64,000 nt of DNA from Linum tenue (lineage: Eukaryota; Streptophyta; Magnoliopsida; Malpighiales; Linaceae): the NCBI GenBank assembly GCA_946122785.1, contig CAMGYJ010000010.1:13925467-13989466 (forward strand), given 5' to 3'. Position 1 is the stretch's first letter. Every line of letters starts with the position of its first letter. Below the pieces are notes generated by a model that saw only the letters and a program-made list of their open reading frames with translations, ran no database searches and was not told the DNA's origin. This document shows positions 44,629 to 56,924 of the stretch, piece by piece. A program made the position numbers and the translations under genes.

Positions 44629-46420
44629 CTTCTCATCCCATAATGGCATAACATTGTTATGGGTTGGGGTTTATCTTTTTGAGATCTTTTTATTGTTCTA
44701 TATAGAAATCTACAGCCATTATAGAACCAGAGTATTTCTCACATCCCATGAACCAAAATGGTCGGGATCCCGGTCTCCTATAAGGAAAAACCTAAGTTCA
44801 CCTAAGTATCTCTCTTGAGGCAATCCAAATCAAGAATGAGTGGAGAGCATTCACTGCTAGGCGACATTCCAGAAGAAAGGCCATAGTGGCATCCATATCG
44901 TGATTTCATAAGCGAAAAACACGTATATGGCCAAATCGTTGAGTGCTTGTATTATCACAGAAGTATGAAAATACGCAATGAAAGGCCATGAGAAAATGTA
45001 TGAAGGCGAATGGCCGCACCCTTACTCCCCTATAAGAAGAAGAGTAGTTGCCTAGGGTATACCAAAGAACCTTTCATGTATCATCGTGAGGCGTTCTTGA
45101 AGAAAGTTGCATTAGACGAAGCCCAATTGATCACCCCACACTTTAGTTCCTTCCATGTCAAAGCCACGAAGGAGCTTATAATTACATGATGAAACCGTTA
45201 TATAGCTAGACACCTACTCATGCTAGCTATGTGTCATGGCACAAGTAGAGGCTTTGAAAAGAATGCCTGGTGGTACGTCAGCGAGGCAAGCATCCATGGC
45301 ATGGAGTTATGAGGCTCTTCCTTCAACACCACATATCTTAATGCTTGAATACGGTTAGGCATTATTGTGCACCGTTTTGCTCACCTTGAGAATCGGTAGC
45401 CCGAGCTCCGTTTACTGGAAAAATTCTATCATTCTGGCCCTTGATTATATTCTCACCCTTTGGGTTACCATTCTCTTCTATCACTTTTTTAATCTCTTCC
45501 CCAAATCTCAAATTTGTTGACATGTGTGTTTAATGTTGAGAGAGATGCTCTTTATAGGGATTAGATTCGTTTCCATGTGGGATATGGATCTTGAATACAT
45601 TATCCTCTTCATAAGGTAAAAAGTATTGCATTTTAGCTCTGTATGGACAAAGGATTCCCGTAAGAGATTAGGAGGACGACCAGGAGACCATATTATGGTC
45701 AACCAGTATTTCCCTAGGCTAGGCCAATTTCAGTGCCATGGGTTACTAAATTCGACGTCATTTCTGTTGGTTCGGTTCTGGGTAGGAACTTATAAATAAT
45801 GTCTTTCTGCCAATGATTATCTCATAATAGGGCCTAGAAGTATACTGCAAGCAGAAAAATGACATTATGCACGAATGTGATCCAACTGTGGGTTATACCC
45901 TTGCATTTTTCATCTCCGCAGGAAAGTTGATCCTTGGCCACAAAGGGTTTTCTTTCATGATCACCCCAAAATATGATCAACGCGTGGCCATAAGCTGATG
46001 GTTTGATGTCGTCTGCTTCTTTCCAACTACCACTTTAACCTCCTCTTTTAAGGATGCCCCCCAGATTCGATCTTTTTCAAACTGATCGCAAGAAGTTTTT
46101 CCTTAACTGGAGGTTTCAATAGGTGATCATTGCCAGAATTGATCAACTCGACTTATATCTTAGCCAGTTGTGCTTCAATGAGAGGGAGCTCAAGTTCCAT
46201 CTCCTCTATGGTTTGTTCTTCATTTTGAGCTTTTGTCTTGACTGAGGAGATTGAGTTAACATTAATGTTTGATTATTGGGAACCTCCCAGATATTGCCTC
46301 CAGACATAAAGTGTAAGAAATGCTCGGACTCATAGTCAGTCAGTCAGCGAACATGGGAGCAAGCTGAAGAGTATCAATGTTATGATTGGGATGGTCATCG
46401 ACATAGTCACATACCCCATG
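44629..46420. other. degenerate spacer, no confident gene
   Basis: Only short, broken frames are seen on both strands. On the minus strand near 46000-45880, a stretch with ERKPFVAKDQLSCGDEKCKG reads like real protein but is isolated and followed by stops. I cannot assign it. Confidence 0.4.
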
Positions 46421-47640
46421 TGTAGACACCACTTTTGTCCTGGCTAAAACATTCTTAATTAAATAAATTTTAATTTAAGTTTGACAATAGCAAATCTTGA
46501 AGAATCTGCTAGCTAAACACATATTTGTAGTGCTTGGTTGGGTCACTTTTGTAATAACTCGATGGGATTAGCAATAACAAATCTTGTTGATACGATTTGC
46601 AAGTGACTAGGAGACTTGTTTTGCTTTGACTTTATGAATTAGACATACACTCCATTTGATTATCCACTTATCGTGTGAATTGGTTCGTTGAATTGATTCT
46701 TAAGACGTTGGCTGTTGGGACCTCGATTTGTTTATAATAAAAGAAAATTCATAACAATACTATTAAGATAAATAGAATTCTAAATAACTACAATCATGAT
46801 TATAATACATAATAATTACATTGCTAAATTACTATTACATTACACTAATTACATCACACGATAAAATAAATTAGGCCCAATTAAATGCCAAAGTCAACTG
46901 ATCAAATCTGGTCAACAATGTCAAAGCCAAAGCCCAAGGTCAACAAAAGTCAACCCACACAGCCTGGTTCAACCTATGCCTGAATCGATCCAACCAATAT
47001 CCAAACCGACATTGTGGACTACAGTATGCCTACACTATATGTCTATCCCCTATAAGTTAGGTGAAAAATTCATTCAAGACGAAATTAATTAGGAAAAATG
47101 GTTGATTTTGAGGGAATTGCTTTTAGAAAATTGTTAAAGTAGGTTAAGAGATCTTGGGGATGAGGTTTGAGGATGAGACTTTGAGGAGAGGTTTTTAGTA
47201 AATAAAAGGGGGTTTTAAATCGAGAAAGGTCATCTAAGAAAATGGATTCTTATTAATAGGTTTCCTGAGATAATTCGGTTAAGGAGGGATTTCTTCAAGG
47301 AAGAAATCGAGGAGTCATCTTTTCGAGGTGAGTGTAAAGGGGGTAAAATCTCCGTCGATGTCTTTTTAATTTATGCTTTTTCGTTTCAAGCTAAGTTATT
47401 ATTTAGTTAATTTGTGAGTTATGCGCGTTATGTATTTGAGGCATCCCACCGCCTTCTGAAGGTGGAGGCACACGTTGTGCTTGTATTTGTATGAATGTGT
47501 GTGATGTTGTATGGATTGTTGGTATGATGAACCCCCGGGTGGTTGGGCCACTACTAGACGCGGTAGATGGTCGGATCACTACTGGACGGCGAGACGCAAC
47601 GCAACAGTTGATCGAGAGTATGTTGGGGATCCCACATTCT
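46421..47640 (+). repeat. possible gypsy LTR (left border only)
   Basis: TGTAGACACCACTTTTGTCC at 46421 resembles the start of a common class of plant gypsy LTRs. The stretch after it is AT-rich and non-coding until about 47510. I could not locate a matching CA end, primer site or duplication, so this is tentative. Confidence 0.25.
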
Positions 47641-47649
47641 TCTTATCAT

Positions 47650-47892
47650 TTACGTCTTTTGAGGGTATGACCAGGATCTTGGCACTAGAAGCTTCACCTT
47701 CAGGTCTCCATCGCGATCTTCTTCATCGGAGTGTATTTCTTCATCATTAGATACTACCCTTTTCCCTTTAACTGATAAGATATTTGCTATCATGTTCAGC
47801 CGACCCTTCATTTCATCGAACCCGACTAGCTTTTCATCAAATCTGGTTATCTTTTCCTCAATGTCGCTTAACCTTTTCTGGAACGCTTCCAT
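47650..47892 (-). mobile_element. gag-like coiled-coil fragment
   Basis: The minus frame reads MEAFQKRLSDIEEKITRFDE, then GRLNMIANILSVKGKRVVSN, then an acidic stretch. This looks like the amphipathic N-terminal helix of a plant retroelement gag. No other domain adjoins it, and the family is not certain. From 47893 to 49718 only short frames are seen; exon-like pieces near 48632-48700 (CGATGGAAGGGAACG, then a GTGAG donor) are unexplained. Confidence 0.35.
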
Positions 47893-49718
47893 GACGAACT
47901 CGAGATTGGCTCTAGTTAAGTACTTGAAGTTTTGACTTTTTCCTTGCGGACGAGCAATTTTAAGGAAACCTGGACCATCTCGATATTGTCAAATTATTTC
48001 CCTTTTTTAATGATGGTGTATGCGTGATGCTTATGCAAAATGTTAATGATGTATGAGTGCAAATTCATTTTTCACTTGATGCATGTGAGCTTTTTTTAAA
48101 TCTTTTTATGATAAGTTGTGAATGAGTGAATGAAAATCTTATGAGAGAATGATGCTTATGAATTTTGAAAACGTTTTTCATTCATACAACCACACAGTTT
48201 AACGAGCGAAAGATAAAACAAATATCTTAACATCGTAAGCAAACATACATTTGGATAAGAATACACATATCATTACATCCTTACCCTATTTAGGTAGACC
48301 TAGGGCTTTCTTGCAGCGTAACGATATGGTTTTAGGGTGGTTTCGATTGTTTCGGATGGTTTAGGGAGGCCTCTAAGCTTAGTATATGCTGGCAAAGGAA
48401 TTCCTAGATATTTGGCTCCCAAGTTGTATCCTGCCGTATCGGCCCAAAACCGAGGGTGACTCTTGTCATGTACCGTCCCAATCTCGATCAGGCATTTATT
48501 GTTGAACGACAGCATCGATGAGGGGATCTTACCTTCTGGTAAACGTCTCTAAACATGCATGTTTATTTTTATTGATTTCCCTTTCGATTGGGATCTTGAC
48601 CCTCATTTTGTTTTGTTGTTTTTTTCCTAGCGATGGAAGGGAACGAAGAAGGTTCCCTGCGGCGCGACCTTTGCTTGAACCCGACGGAAGTGGAGGTCTC
48701 GGTGAGTTTTTTGTTTTGGTTGTTTTTTCGGTTTATTACAGCTATTCTGGGATTCTGACTCTTGGTTTCCTTGATTTTGCAGATCCCTATAGATTGAGGA
48801 AAACTAGGTGATATCCTTCTAAAACTAGACTAGATGATTGATTGCTATGGCTAGGATTTTGTTTATGAACATATTTGGTGTTAAGAATCCGGATTTTGGT
48901 TTGCGAACCTGCTGGATTTGTTTGGATTTAGTATTTGATATGGGTCTATTAGAAAAACGAATTCTTGCTTTGTTAAATTTTAAATTTCTGACATGATCCT
49001 AAGGAATCAGAGGCCATAGCCACTGCTTATGACCATCCGAAGCTCCCTTCCAAATTTGGATTTTGGTAAAAATGGTTGATTTTGAAAAACTGGTAGGGTT
49101 TATTAAACATTAAATGGATCTATGTTGACTTTGTTTTTTTAGAATGAAGTGTGAAAAGAGTTGGACTAATTTTTATCATCACAGCCATTGCTTGTGATCT
49201 AAATAACTAGAGGAAAACTAGAGTTTTAGTAAGATTGACATGAGGGATGTAATTGATATCATAACGTATTATGCCATGTTTGGCTTTATTAGTTTTCGGC
49301 CAAATCCAAGCTTAGATCCAAAGGATCTAAAAAATGAGCAGCTTAAACAAAAAGACGTATTTTAAAGTACCTCTATGGGTTTGTTCTGTTTTGTTTTGTT
49401 ATTGTTATCTATTAATCGAGTAAAAAGGGTTTAGGATCATTTAAGAGAGTAACTAAGTAAAGTTTTGAAAATCTGTGTTTGTGACTTGCGAAAATATTAG
49501 CTTGAATATATAGGCCACTAGATCAAATAACAACTCAAAATTTACTAGGAAGCACTAAGATAAGATCTGAAAGCAAGTATGCACTAAATAGCATGTTAAT
49601 TTGAAATACAAGGTTAATAAAAATCTCTATCTATTTTGAATTTGGGTTTGTGCATATTTGAACAATACACAATAAAGGATCACTCTTTGAAGAAGAAACG
49701 TTAATCGAAGGACCAACC

Positions 49719-51235
49719 ATGGCAGAACAGCAGGTAAACATGGTCGAGCTCCTTCAGACACTCACTGCTCATTTAAATGTGGTATTCAAAACCCAGCTCA
49801 ACTAGATCAACAGGCGTCTGGATGCTCTTTCCCCGCCACCAGCAAGACTCCATCAGATTCTGAAGGGAGATCGACAGCAGGGCATTCCGACTAGGACCGA
49901 CCATGCCCTAGATGAAATACTTAGAAACCTTGAGCGATTGATCACAATAGAGCCCAATGGGGTGCGTCAAGAACATGAATTCCGTGATTATGGAGGCATA
50001 CCACTAGAAGCAAAACAAGAAGACACTATTGCTGGGTTATGCGGAATCAACCTGTCAATTCCGTCGTTTCAAGGATCTCTCAATGCTTCTTCATACCTAG
50101 ATTGTGAGAGGAAGATCATCTTGTTTTTCCAATGTGGCAACTACAGCAAGCAACAAAGGTATCAGTAGCCACATATTAATTCACTGATTATGCAGTCATA
50201 TGGTGGGAGCAGGTACAACTCAAGAGAAGAAGAAATCTACAGCCGAATGTGACAACTTGGGCTAGATAGAGAGGGATAATGAGATAGAGATTGGTGCCAA
50301 GGTACTATCAAAGAGAAATCTTTGATTCTTTGCAAGGAATACAGTAGGGAGCATGATCTGTTGAGGAGTATTTTAGGGAGATTGAACTGATCTTGAAGAG
50401 GGAAGATGTTAGGGAGGACGAGGAATCAACGATTGCTTGCTTCTTACATGGACTGAATAGAGAAATCAAGAACGAAGTTGAGCTTTGTTAGTTTGTGGAG
50501 ATGGAGGACATTGTTCACCGAGCCATTAAGGTGGAGAAGCAGATGAAGGTGAGCTCGTGAAGAAGGTACCCACCTTCGCTCAAACCTGTTGCAGAGAACA
50601 TACCTGAGGCTAACATTAACCACCCTAAGCAAAAAGGTGACAAGCTAGCTGCTAGGAGCACAAACCCAGTCATCCAAGCCAAAAATGCAGGATCAACTGG
50701 AAGCATCCAATGCTTCAAGTCCTTGGGAGTAGGTCATAAGGACAACCTGTGCTCAAACTAGAAGGCTCTGGTCTTGTGGGATGTCGAATAATTTTCTGAG
50801 GAGGAGTATAAAGAGAAGCCCATGGGGAATGAATTCTGTTCTGATTCTGATTCTGAAGAGGATGATGTGGATGAGCAGATCAAGTCTGAAAAACCTCCAA
50901 TAAGGTAAACTTCGTGGAGAGAACCACGAAGCTTTATCTATTGAGGCTTACATAGAGACAAACAGAGGGATAATCTTTTGCACTCTCATTGTTTGGTTGA
51001 TGAGAAGGTGTTGTTATCTGTGGTCATCGATGGTGGAAGTTGCACCAATGTGGTTAGTTTGGATGCAGTTGAGAACCATCAAGCATCCTTAACCCTACAT
51101 TGGCTGCATGACTATGGGAATACCAAAGTCGACAAGAAGGCCAAGGTTTGTTTCCAGATTGGTGATTATTCATATGAAATTTGGTGTGATGTTGCAACAA
51201 TGCAAACTGCTCATCTCTTATTGGGTCGTCCATGA
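49719..51235 (+). mobile_element. Ty3/gypsy gag-protease fragment, pol deleted
   Basis: ATG at 49719 opens MAEQQVNMVELLQTLTAHLN. The capsid region follows in several frames (SIPSFQGSLNASSYLDCERK, then pieces up to 50560). The zinc knuckle near 50710-50760 reads CFKSLGVGHKDNLC, with Ser where the second Cys of the CCHC box should be. The protease has VVIDGGSCTNVVSLDAVE and HLLLGRP (51000-51235). This set is typical of gypsy elements with a GGSCTN-type protease. There are many stops, for example TAG at 49804. Directly after the protease the sequence jumps to pre-LTR sequence, so RT, RNase H and integrase are lost. Confidence 0.8.
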
Positions 51236-51550
51236 CAATATGATTGAGAAGTTATCCAAGATTGAAGACACAATAGCTACTAGTTCAAGAAATGAGATCG
51301 GAAGTTTCTACTTAATCCATTGCCACTAACTAAAGTCCGAGAAAATGAACAACAATTGGCAATGAACTCGGCTAAGGAGAGGGGGAGTACAGGTGGTTCA
51401 AAGTGTGGAGGATGGAACTGGAACGCATCTGTAGGATCAAAGGAACATGTTGAATGCATTGTGGAGAAGTCCATTTGGAAATGATGTTGATGTTGTCTCT
51501 TGTAGGAAAACCCAAGCTTTGAGGGCAAAGCTTCTCCAACGGGGAGGTAA

Positions 51551-52070
51551 TGATGCGACCCCAGTCGGAGAGATGCAATCCCCAACTGGGAGATGAGGAG
51601 AAGGCTTGGGAAAGGAGAAACGAAGACCCGACTAGAGGCAAAATTCCCCAACCGGGGAATGGATCCAAAAAGGGCCCCGGGCAGTGGTTTAAAATCCCTG
51701 ATCGGGGATTTGCAGGGTCTGACTAGAGATCAACCCTCGGTGATAAAAAATTGTTTTTTAAGTTATTTAATTATTTTTAATTATCCATGCCTATATAAAG
51801 GCTGGAATTCAAGTTTTAGGGCTAGGTTTTGCAGAATATTGATTTTATCTTGGTTCTTTGAGCTCTAGTCTTGAGACTTTTCTCTGTATCAATCAAGTTA
51901 TCCCCTTGATTGTGGTCGAGATTCTATCTTTTATATTGCTAGAGCCTTCTCCCAATTTTGTGTTGATATTGCAATTTCAATTCCATTATCTCCCAAACAA
52001 ACAAAAACCCTAAAAATATATTTTCTTGTTCTTTCTTGAAGCTGCGTTACTTTGATAACTACGGGTACCG
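51551..52070 (+). repeat. probable 3' LTR of the gag-protease fragment
   Basis: TGATGCGACC starts directly after a purine-rich GGGGAGGTAA tract, the expected place for a polypurine tract. The later part, with GTATCAATCAAGTTATCCCC and CTTGATTGTGGTCGAGATTC, has an inverted homologue at 52960-53420. The right border is close to 52070, where a hAT-like end begins. Confidence 0.5.
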
Positions 52071-52071
52071 G

Positions 52072-52240
52072 TAGGGGTGGAAATTGGGGTGTGTGTGGTT
52101 ACCCGAACCACATTTTGCAGGTAACCACACCCACAAATTTACAAGTATACTACCCACAACCTGCACAGTAGTGGTTAGTGGGTAACCACTACCCATTATT
52201 GGTTGGTGCAGGTTGGATGTGGTTACCCCCAAAAAAACAT
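52072..52240. repeat. hAT-like end with GGTAACCAC words
   Basis: The tip TAGGGGTGGAAATT at 52072 is followed by about eight GGTAACCAC or GTGGTTACC words. A possible partner with GGGTAGTGGGCAACCACT lies at 52727-52752 but has no clean tip. The interior (52240-52720) is AT-rich and non-coding. Confidence 0.45.
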
Positions 52241-52939
52241 ATTTCCAAGCATGGAGTTGAGGCCGCCACTAACGTATTTGTTGTTCATAGCTAAACTATA
52301 GTTATATACAATTGTGTTTTTCGTGGAGATATAATTTTGTATATCGATCTTACTCAACATGAATATTTTTTCTTTTGGAGTTTGGTATTCAACTTTTGTG
52401 TCAGGGAGCTGTGATTTCATTTTTCACTGACCATGGGTGGAATATGACAATTAAATTTGATCTTGTATTTTCTTTCACACAAAAGCAAAAACATACAGAT
52501 AAAAGTCACTAAAGGTGTCAACTTTTAATGAATCGATTATTCTCCACTCTCTCAATTATAGTGTTTTATAAACTAAAAAATTCTCACATAAAACTGATTA
52601 GGTACGTATTTGATTTTCGTGGCTACTTTAACTTTTAGCCTCTCATTTTCACATACTATTATATTATAAAATTAATTCAATGAATTAATATAATTAGTGT
52701 GATTATTGTGAATTTGTGTGTTAACCGCGGTGGGTAGTGGGCAACCACTAGTTATGGAAAGCCTGGATGGGCTCTCATACGTTTGAGTTTGGAAACCAAA
52801 CTAGTTAGTGAAGGGATCCCAGAGTCAGAGTCGTTTTAAAGCATTAAGATTAAAGGTTTAAATTTGAAGGTGGTTAGTGACAACAACTCCCACGTTTTTT
52901 AAGTTAAAGTTAAAGGATGTGATAAGATCCTGAGCTCGT

Positions 52940-53480
52940 GAAAGCCTAGGACCTTTTGATCAAAATCGCACAGTCACACTCATTTTTTAGGTTTTTTCAT
53001 TAATTTTCTTTCAACAACTCGAAAAAGTAAAAGGATAGGGCAGAATTGACGTGCAATCTCACATTGGGGAGAATGCTCTATCAAAATAAGGGTAGAAGCT
53101 TGACCATAATCAAGGGGAACACCTGATTGATACAAAGACAACACTTAACTCGATTGGAGTCCACCAACGACGAGAGAAAAATTCAAGAGTAAAAACTCAA
53201 TGCACCGAAAAGTGTTTTCTATTCAACATTGATCTCTCTCAAACCAGAGTTTACAACCCTTTAAATAGGTCTTGAAAATAAAACTAATGAAAGTACAGAA
53301 AAGGAAAAAGAATCCCAAACAAAAAAAGTAACTAAACTAGTCAGGCAAAATCCTCTATCGACACCATCAAATCCCCTATCGACGATTAGTACCCTCATGA
53401 TAGGTGGTCCTTCTGATCCCATTTCCCTATTGCTAACCTTGAATCCCCTATAGGGGAGTTTAAGTGCTTTTAGTGTTTAT
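52940..53480 (-). repeat. diverged LTR in inverted orientation to 51551-52070
   Basis: Its reverse complement contains TTTGTATCAATCAGGTGTTC and CCCTTGATTATGGTCAAGCT, then GATAGAGCATTCTCCC, in the same order as the LTR at 51551. It also has CTATTTAAAGGGTTGTAAAC, a promoter-like stretch. This is a related family member facing the other way. Borders are not defined. Confidence 0.5.
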
Positions 53481-53881
53481 GGTTATTGAGCATTTTTTTC
53501 TATGTCACCGCATACACTGAGGAGATATTATTAAGTGCTCCGAGTTTCAATGTCACCGCATACACTGACCCCAACCCACTAACCAGATTGTAGAGAAAGA
53601 GGACGAGCTAGAGGAGGAGTTAGAGAGACGCGAGTTCGAGAGAAACAGTTTGCGAGCAACCAACTAAAAGAGGGTAGTGCGAGCATCTTGGAGGATGTCT
53701 AGTAAGGGTTTTCAATCAGCATCATCATTGGAGACTATTTAGTCATTAAGATTTTAAAGATTGAGTTTGTCCACGTGTTAGGACCTTGCTTTAAACTACA
53801 AGAGCATGATTTCAGTATTTTATTTATGAAAATCCATTCCGTTTCTTTTAGTGTTTATGGTTATTGAGCATTTTTTTTCTA
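53467..53881. repeat. 36-bp direct repeat, about 378 bp apart, with a small internal repeat
   Basis: TTTTAGTGTTTATGGTTATT and the following 16 bases occur at 53467-53502 and 53845-53880. A 19-bp unit, TGTCACCGCATACACTGA with its flank, is also repeated at 53503 and 53551. Confidence 0.7.
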
Positions 53882-54001
53882 ACAAGGTCATTTTGGTAAA
53901 ATTAGTGTCTGGCCGGACTAGGGTGTTACTTATTAACCATGGAGACCATGTAATGATCTGAAATGACAAAAAAATGTAGAGGTGAAATAACACCAATTTG
54001 T

Positions 54002-54050
54002 GTGTTATCAACTCCCCCCACACATTAGTGTTTGCTTGTCCCCAAGCAAA
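54002..54050 (-). other. polypurine tract and 3' LTR start of a minus-strand Athila-type element
   Basis: The minus strand reads GACAAGCAAACACTAATGTG, then TGTGGGGGGAGT, then TGATAACACA. A purine tract of the GTGTGGGGGGA type before TGATAACA is the characteristic 3' boundary of plant Athila-like elements. The LTR would start at 54010 and run left. Its end was not located. Confidence 0.5.
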
Positions 54051-54390
54051 CGTACTCAAACCAGTACAATTTGGTGACAATCAACATGGTATGCTCCATA
54101 GTTCCTTAGCTATAATAGCTAGAATACTCGGAGTCCAGTGAGCATTACTTCCATCTCTTTGTGACAATGCACACTCTTGAATGAGGACCATGTTGACTAA
54201 AGAGGTTTAGACATTTACGGTGTGCACCATGGACTGTCAAGAAAAAAATTTGAAAAACAATGGACTCATTGGTGGTGCTCCTTATTCGTTATTGTTAAAA
54301 GTATGAGTCAACTTTTGAGCCAGCTTTTCACATTGCCGAACATGGCATCAAACCTTTGCATCTTTACAACTTTAGGCTTCTCTCCCTCGT

Positions 54391-54702
54391 GTCTAAGAGC
54401 GAAAGGACATTGCCTTCTCTATCTTCGCCTCATGTATGGAAAGTGATAATTGAGAGGATGGAATAGTAAAAGGTGAAGTAGTGGATGTAAGGCACAAAAT
54501 TCGAGCATGTACTCCTCGCCTCATTGATAGACGAGTTGCCACACATGTCTAAGAGCGAAAGGACATTGCCTTCTCTATCTTCGCCTCATGTATGGAAAGT
54601 GATAATTCAGAGGATGGAATAGTAAAAGGTGAAGTAGTGGATGTAAGGCACAAAATTCGAGCATGTACTCCTCGCCTCATTGATAGACGAGTTGCCACAC
54701 AT
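54391..54702. repeat. 156-bp tandem duplication
   Basis: 54391-54546 is repeated at 54547-54702 with one mismatch found (GATAATTGAGAGG against GATAATTCAGAGG). The near identity in otherwise decayed sequence means it is recent. The length is a multiple of three, but neither strand has a convincing frame across it. Confidence 0.93.
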
Positions 54703-55309
54703 GTTGGTACAAACGAGAGTCAAGGTCTCTTTGACTTGCGCATAGGCACACTTATCCTCTCATACAAGTCCGTGAAGATGAGCGGTGTAAGGAGAATGAG
54801 GTCTCCAGACACATCCTCAAATGACACTCTTGCCCGAGAGAAAAGCCCTTCTACTGATTAACTTAAACACTATGCCCGGTTGCCTCTTACTTGAGAAGTT
54901 TATTTTGTTAAATATTTTCAAACCGAGCACATTTTTGCAAACATTTTTAGTCCAAGATTGGTGAGAGTCTAGCACACATGTCGTAACCTAGATAGCAAAC
55001 ACTATCAACACAACTAAGAGGAAATAGAAGTAAACCCCCTCATACACCGATAATCCTCGTAATGCTACACTAATCCCTATAAGGCACCCATCCCAATCCT
55101 CTAAAAATTCAAATTACATTGAGAATGTAGACGCATATGACAAGGTGTTTAGAACTTTGGAATTCAAATTACAGGAGAAGGTAGACGCATGCACATCCCT
55201 CCACACTTTTTATATATTTCTGAGTGATATCAAAGAACGATAATAGTTAAACTTACAAATCTACCCAGGACCCCTAAAATACTCTAAAGAAGCCTCCAAA
55301 AAAAAACAA

Positions 55310-55706
55310 AAGATTCTAGCTCTAAACGAGACAAAAGCAGTGCTTTAAGCGCCACTCTATGGGCATCACTGTTGGCGGACTTAGGTACCTCCCTAAACTC
55401 TATACAAACAGACAAAGATCTAAGGATCTGATGACACACTCATAACACTGGACCACCAATCGAGTCTTCTATGATGCCTTAACGGACTTGGTTGACGACC
55501 ACTTCGGAATCACCTACGACTATCATGCGGGTCAAGGATCTTGAGGCTACGATGGAGATAGCGTGTCTAAAGGCTAGAAGCTCTGCCAGGTAAGGATTGA
55601 CTATTCCTTGATGCTGCAGCCTGAACGCCAACACCACATGCCCGTCTGACCCACGGATAACAAGCCCAGACGAACACCCGGTGGCCTCCACACTTGAGAG
55701 ACACAT
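55310..55706 (-). mobile_element. RNase H-like (RVT_3) domain fragment
   Basis: The minus strand reads SSGLVIRGSDGHVVLAFRLQ, then YLAELLAFRHAISIVASRSL and VVGDSEVVVNQVR. After a stop and a frame change come REVPKSANSDAHRVALKAL. This is the plant-type RNase H fold with the catalytic Glu in AELLAFR and Asp in GDSE. It is inside the Athila-type 3' region and has no reverse transcriptase next to it. It could be a LINE or gypsy remnant or a domain acquired by the element. Confidence 0.6.
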
Positions 55707-55740
55707 TGTCCTTAATGTGGAAGATTAAAGTCGGGTTCCC

Positions 55741-55763
55741 AGTGTGTGTGTGTGTGTGTGTGT
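55741..55763. repeat. (GT)n microsatellite
   Basis: About eleven GT units, next to the RNase H-like fragment. Confidence 0.95.
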
Positions 55764-55959
55764 CTACTACTACTAGATAACTAAAGTACGAAGTACGAAA
55801 TAGTAAAAGATAAAGCATCAAAATAAACATTGTTTAAAGTTAAAATAAAGAAAATCAAAGAAAAGATAGTAAAATGGCATTGGATGCCTAGTACTCAATC
55901 CTCCTCGAAGGATCCTTCATCAACTCTGGTGCCAGATGGTTATGGGGAAGGAGAACAAG

Positions 55960-56110
55960 CAAAGGTTGGAGTAATGTCCACTAGAAGGATCTCCATCTTC
56001 TCCATGATTGCATGAATGCATAGCATGATGTGAGCGAGCAAAGGTTGAAGCGATGTCCGCTAGAGGGAGATCCATATTATCCATGATTGCATGAATGTAT
56101 GGCATGATGT
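55960..56110. repeat. 79-bp imperfect tandem repeat, two copies
   Basis: Units starting CAAAGGTTG at 55960 and 56039 share most of their sequence, including CATGATTGCATGAATG. They follow the env-position ORF of the minus-strand element. Confidence 0.85.
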
Positions 56111-56476
56111 GTTGCCTCGCTTCCTTCTCCCTCCTTTGATACTTGAGTACCGTCTCTATGAATGCTTAAGTGTGGGGGCCTCTTATTCCATTGAGTGTCG
56201 AAGTGGTCGGTATTTTTTTGGAGGTTATGTTGGATCCTCCTCTTGCATGTCGCCTTCTTCTCTTTTCTTGTTATCCAAGCCCGCTATTCCTTTTTCTGAA
56301 CGCTGAGTGGTCTTCACCGGAAGGCAGAATATCGCACCATTCATTGGTGATGGGAAATGGAAGGCATTGGATTCCCCAGATATCATCCTCGCTTAGGTGT
56401 GTAGCACCTTGATTAGCGAATTTAGGGTGTCGAGGGAGATATGAATTGTCCTAGAATCTAAATGAAACTTGGCATC

Positions 56477-56908
56477 TTAGAAGTCTACTCCAAAGTACCA
56501 GTCGATGCGGTCAATATAAGCTCCTCCGTGCAATGCAACTAGGCAATGATCTGTTTCATACCTCTCCAACATGTACATGATTTCTAGACTTAGGTGAAGA
56601 GGTTGGGTAATATGCATATTGTACATGAAGGTGACATGTCGGACCGTTAGGTTGCCCTTGCTCTTGAACTTTCCACCCACAGACCTTTGAAGTACGTGGT
56701 GGACCAACCTCCATTCGGGCTTCACTTCACTAGCCTTGGATAGCTTGATGTCCCATTGCCTCTTACAAGGAACCTTGACTTCACTTTTATAGAACTCCTT
56801 GAAGCACTGAAAATCACTCTCTCTTGTCAAGGTGGCAAATTCATTCACACAATCCACAAAGTCTGTCGAATGCATATCCAATGTCCTTGTTAATTCTTGT
56901 ATCAACAT
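56477..56908 (-). mobile_element. Athila ORF-1-like (env-position) fragment, minus strand
   Basis: An open frame of about 143 codons contains ESDFQCFKEFYKSEVKVPC, then EWRLVHHVLQRSVGGKF and LHLSLEIMYMLERYETDHCL. It aligns with the plus-strand ORF at 61750-62270 (QWRILHTL, GSVVPSL, then IHLGSLIATSFARCLGRN). In Athila elements this ORF lies between integrase and the 3' LTR, and its function is not established. The gag and pol of this element are not in the window. The next sequence to the right is the truncated LTR of the plus-strand element. Confidence 0.6.
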
Positions 56909-56924
56909 TTGGCAATCGGCTCCT

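Noticed and set aside
45880..46010. Minus-strand stretch with SCGDEKC that looked like part of a zinc-binding host protein
   Set aside because: It is isolated, followed by several stops, and the family resemblance was too weak to name.
53503..53570. Spaced direct repeats that could suggest a CRISPR-like array
   Set aside because: Only two copies of 19 bases with unequal neighbours, in plant transposon sequence.
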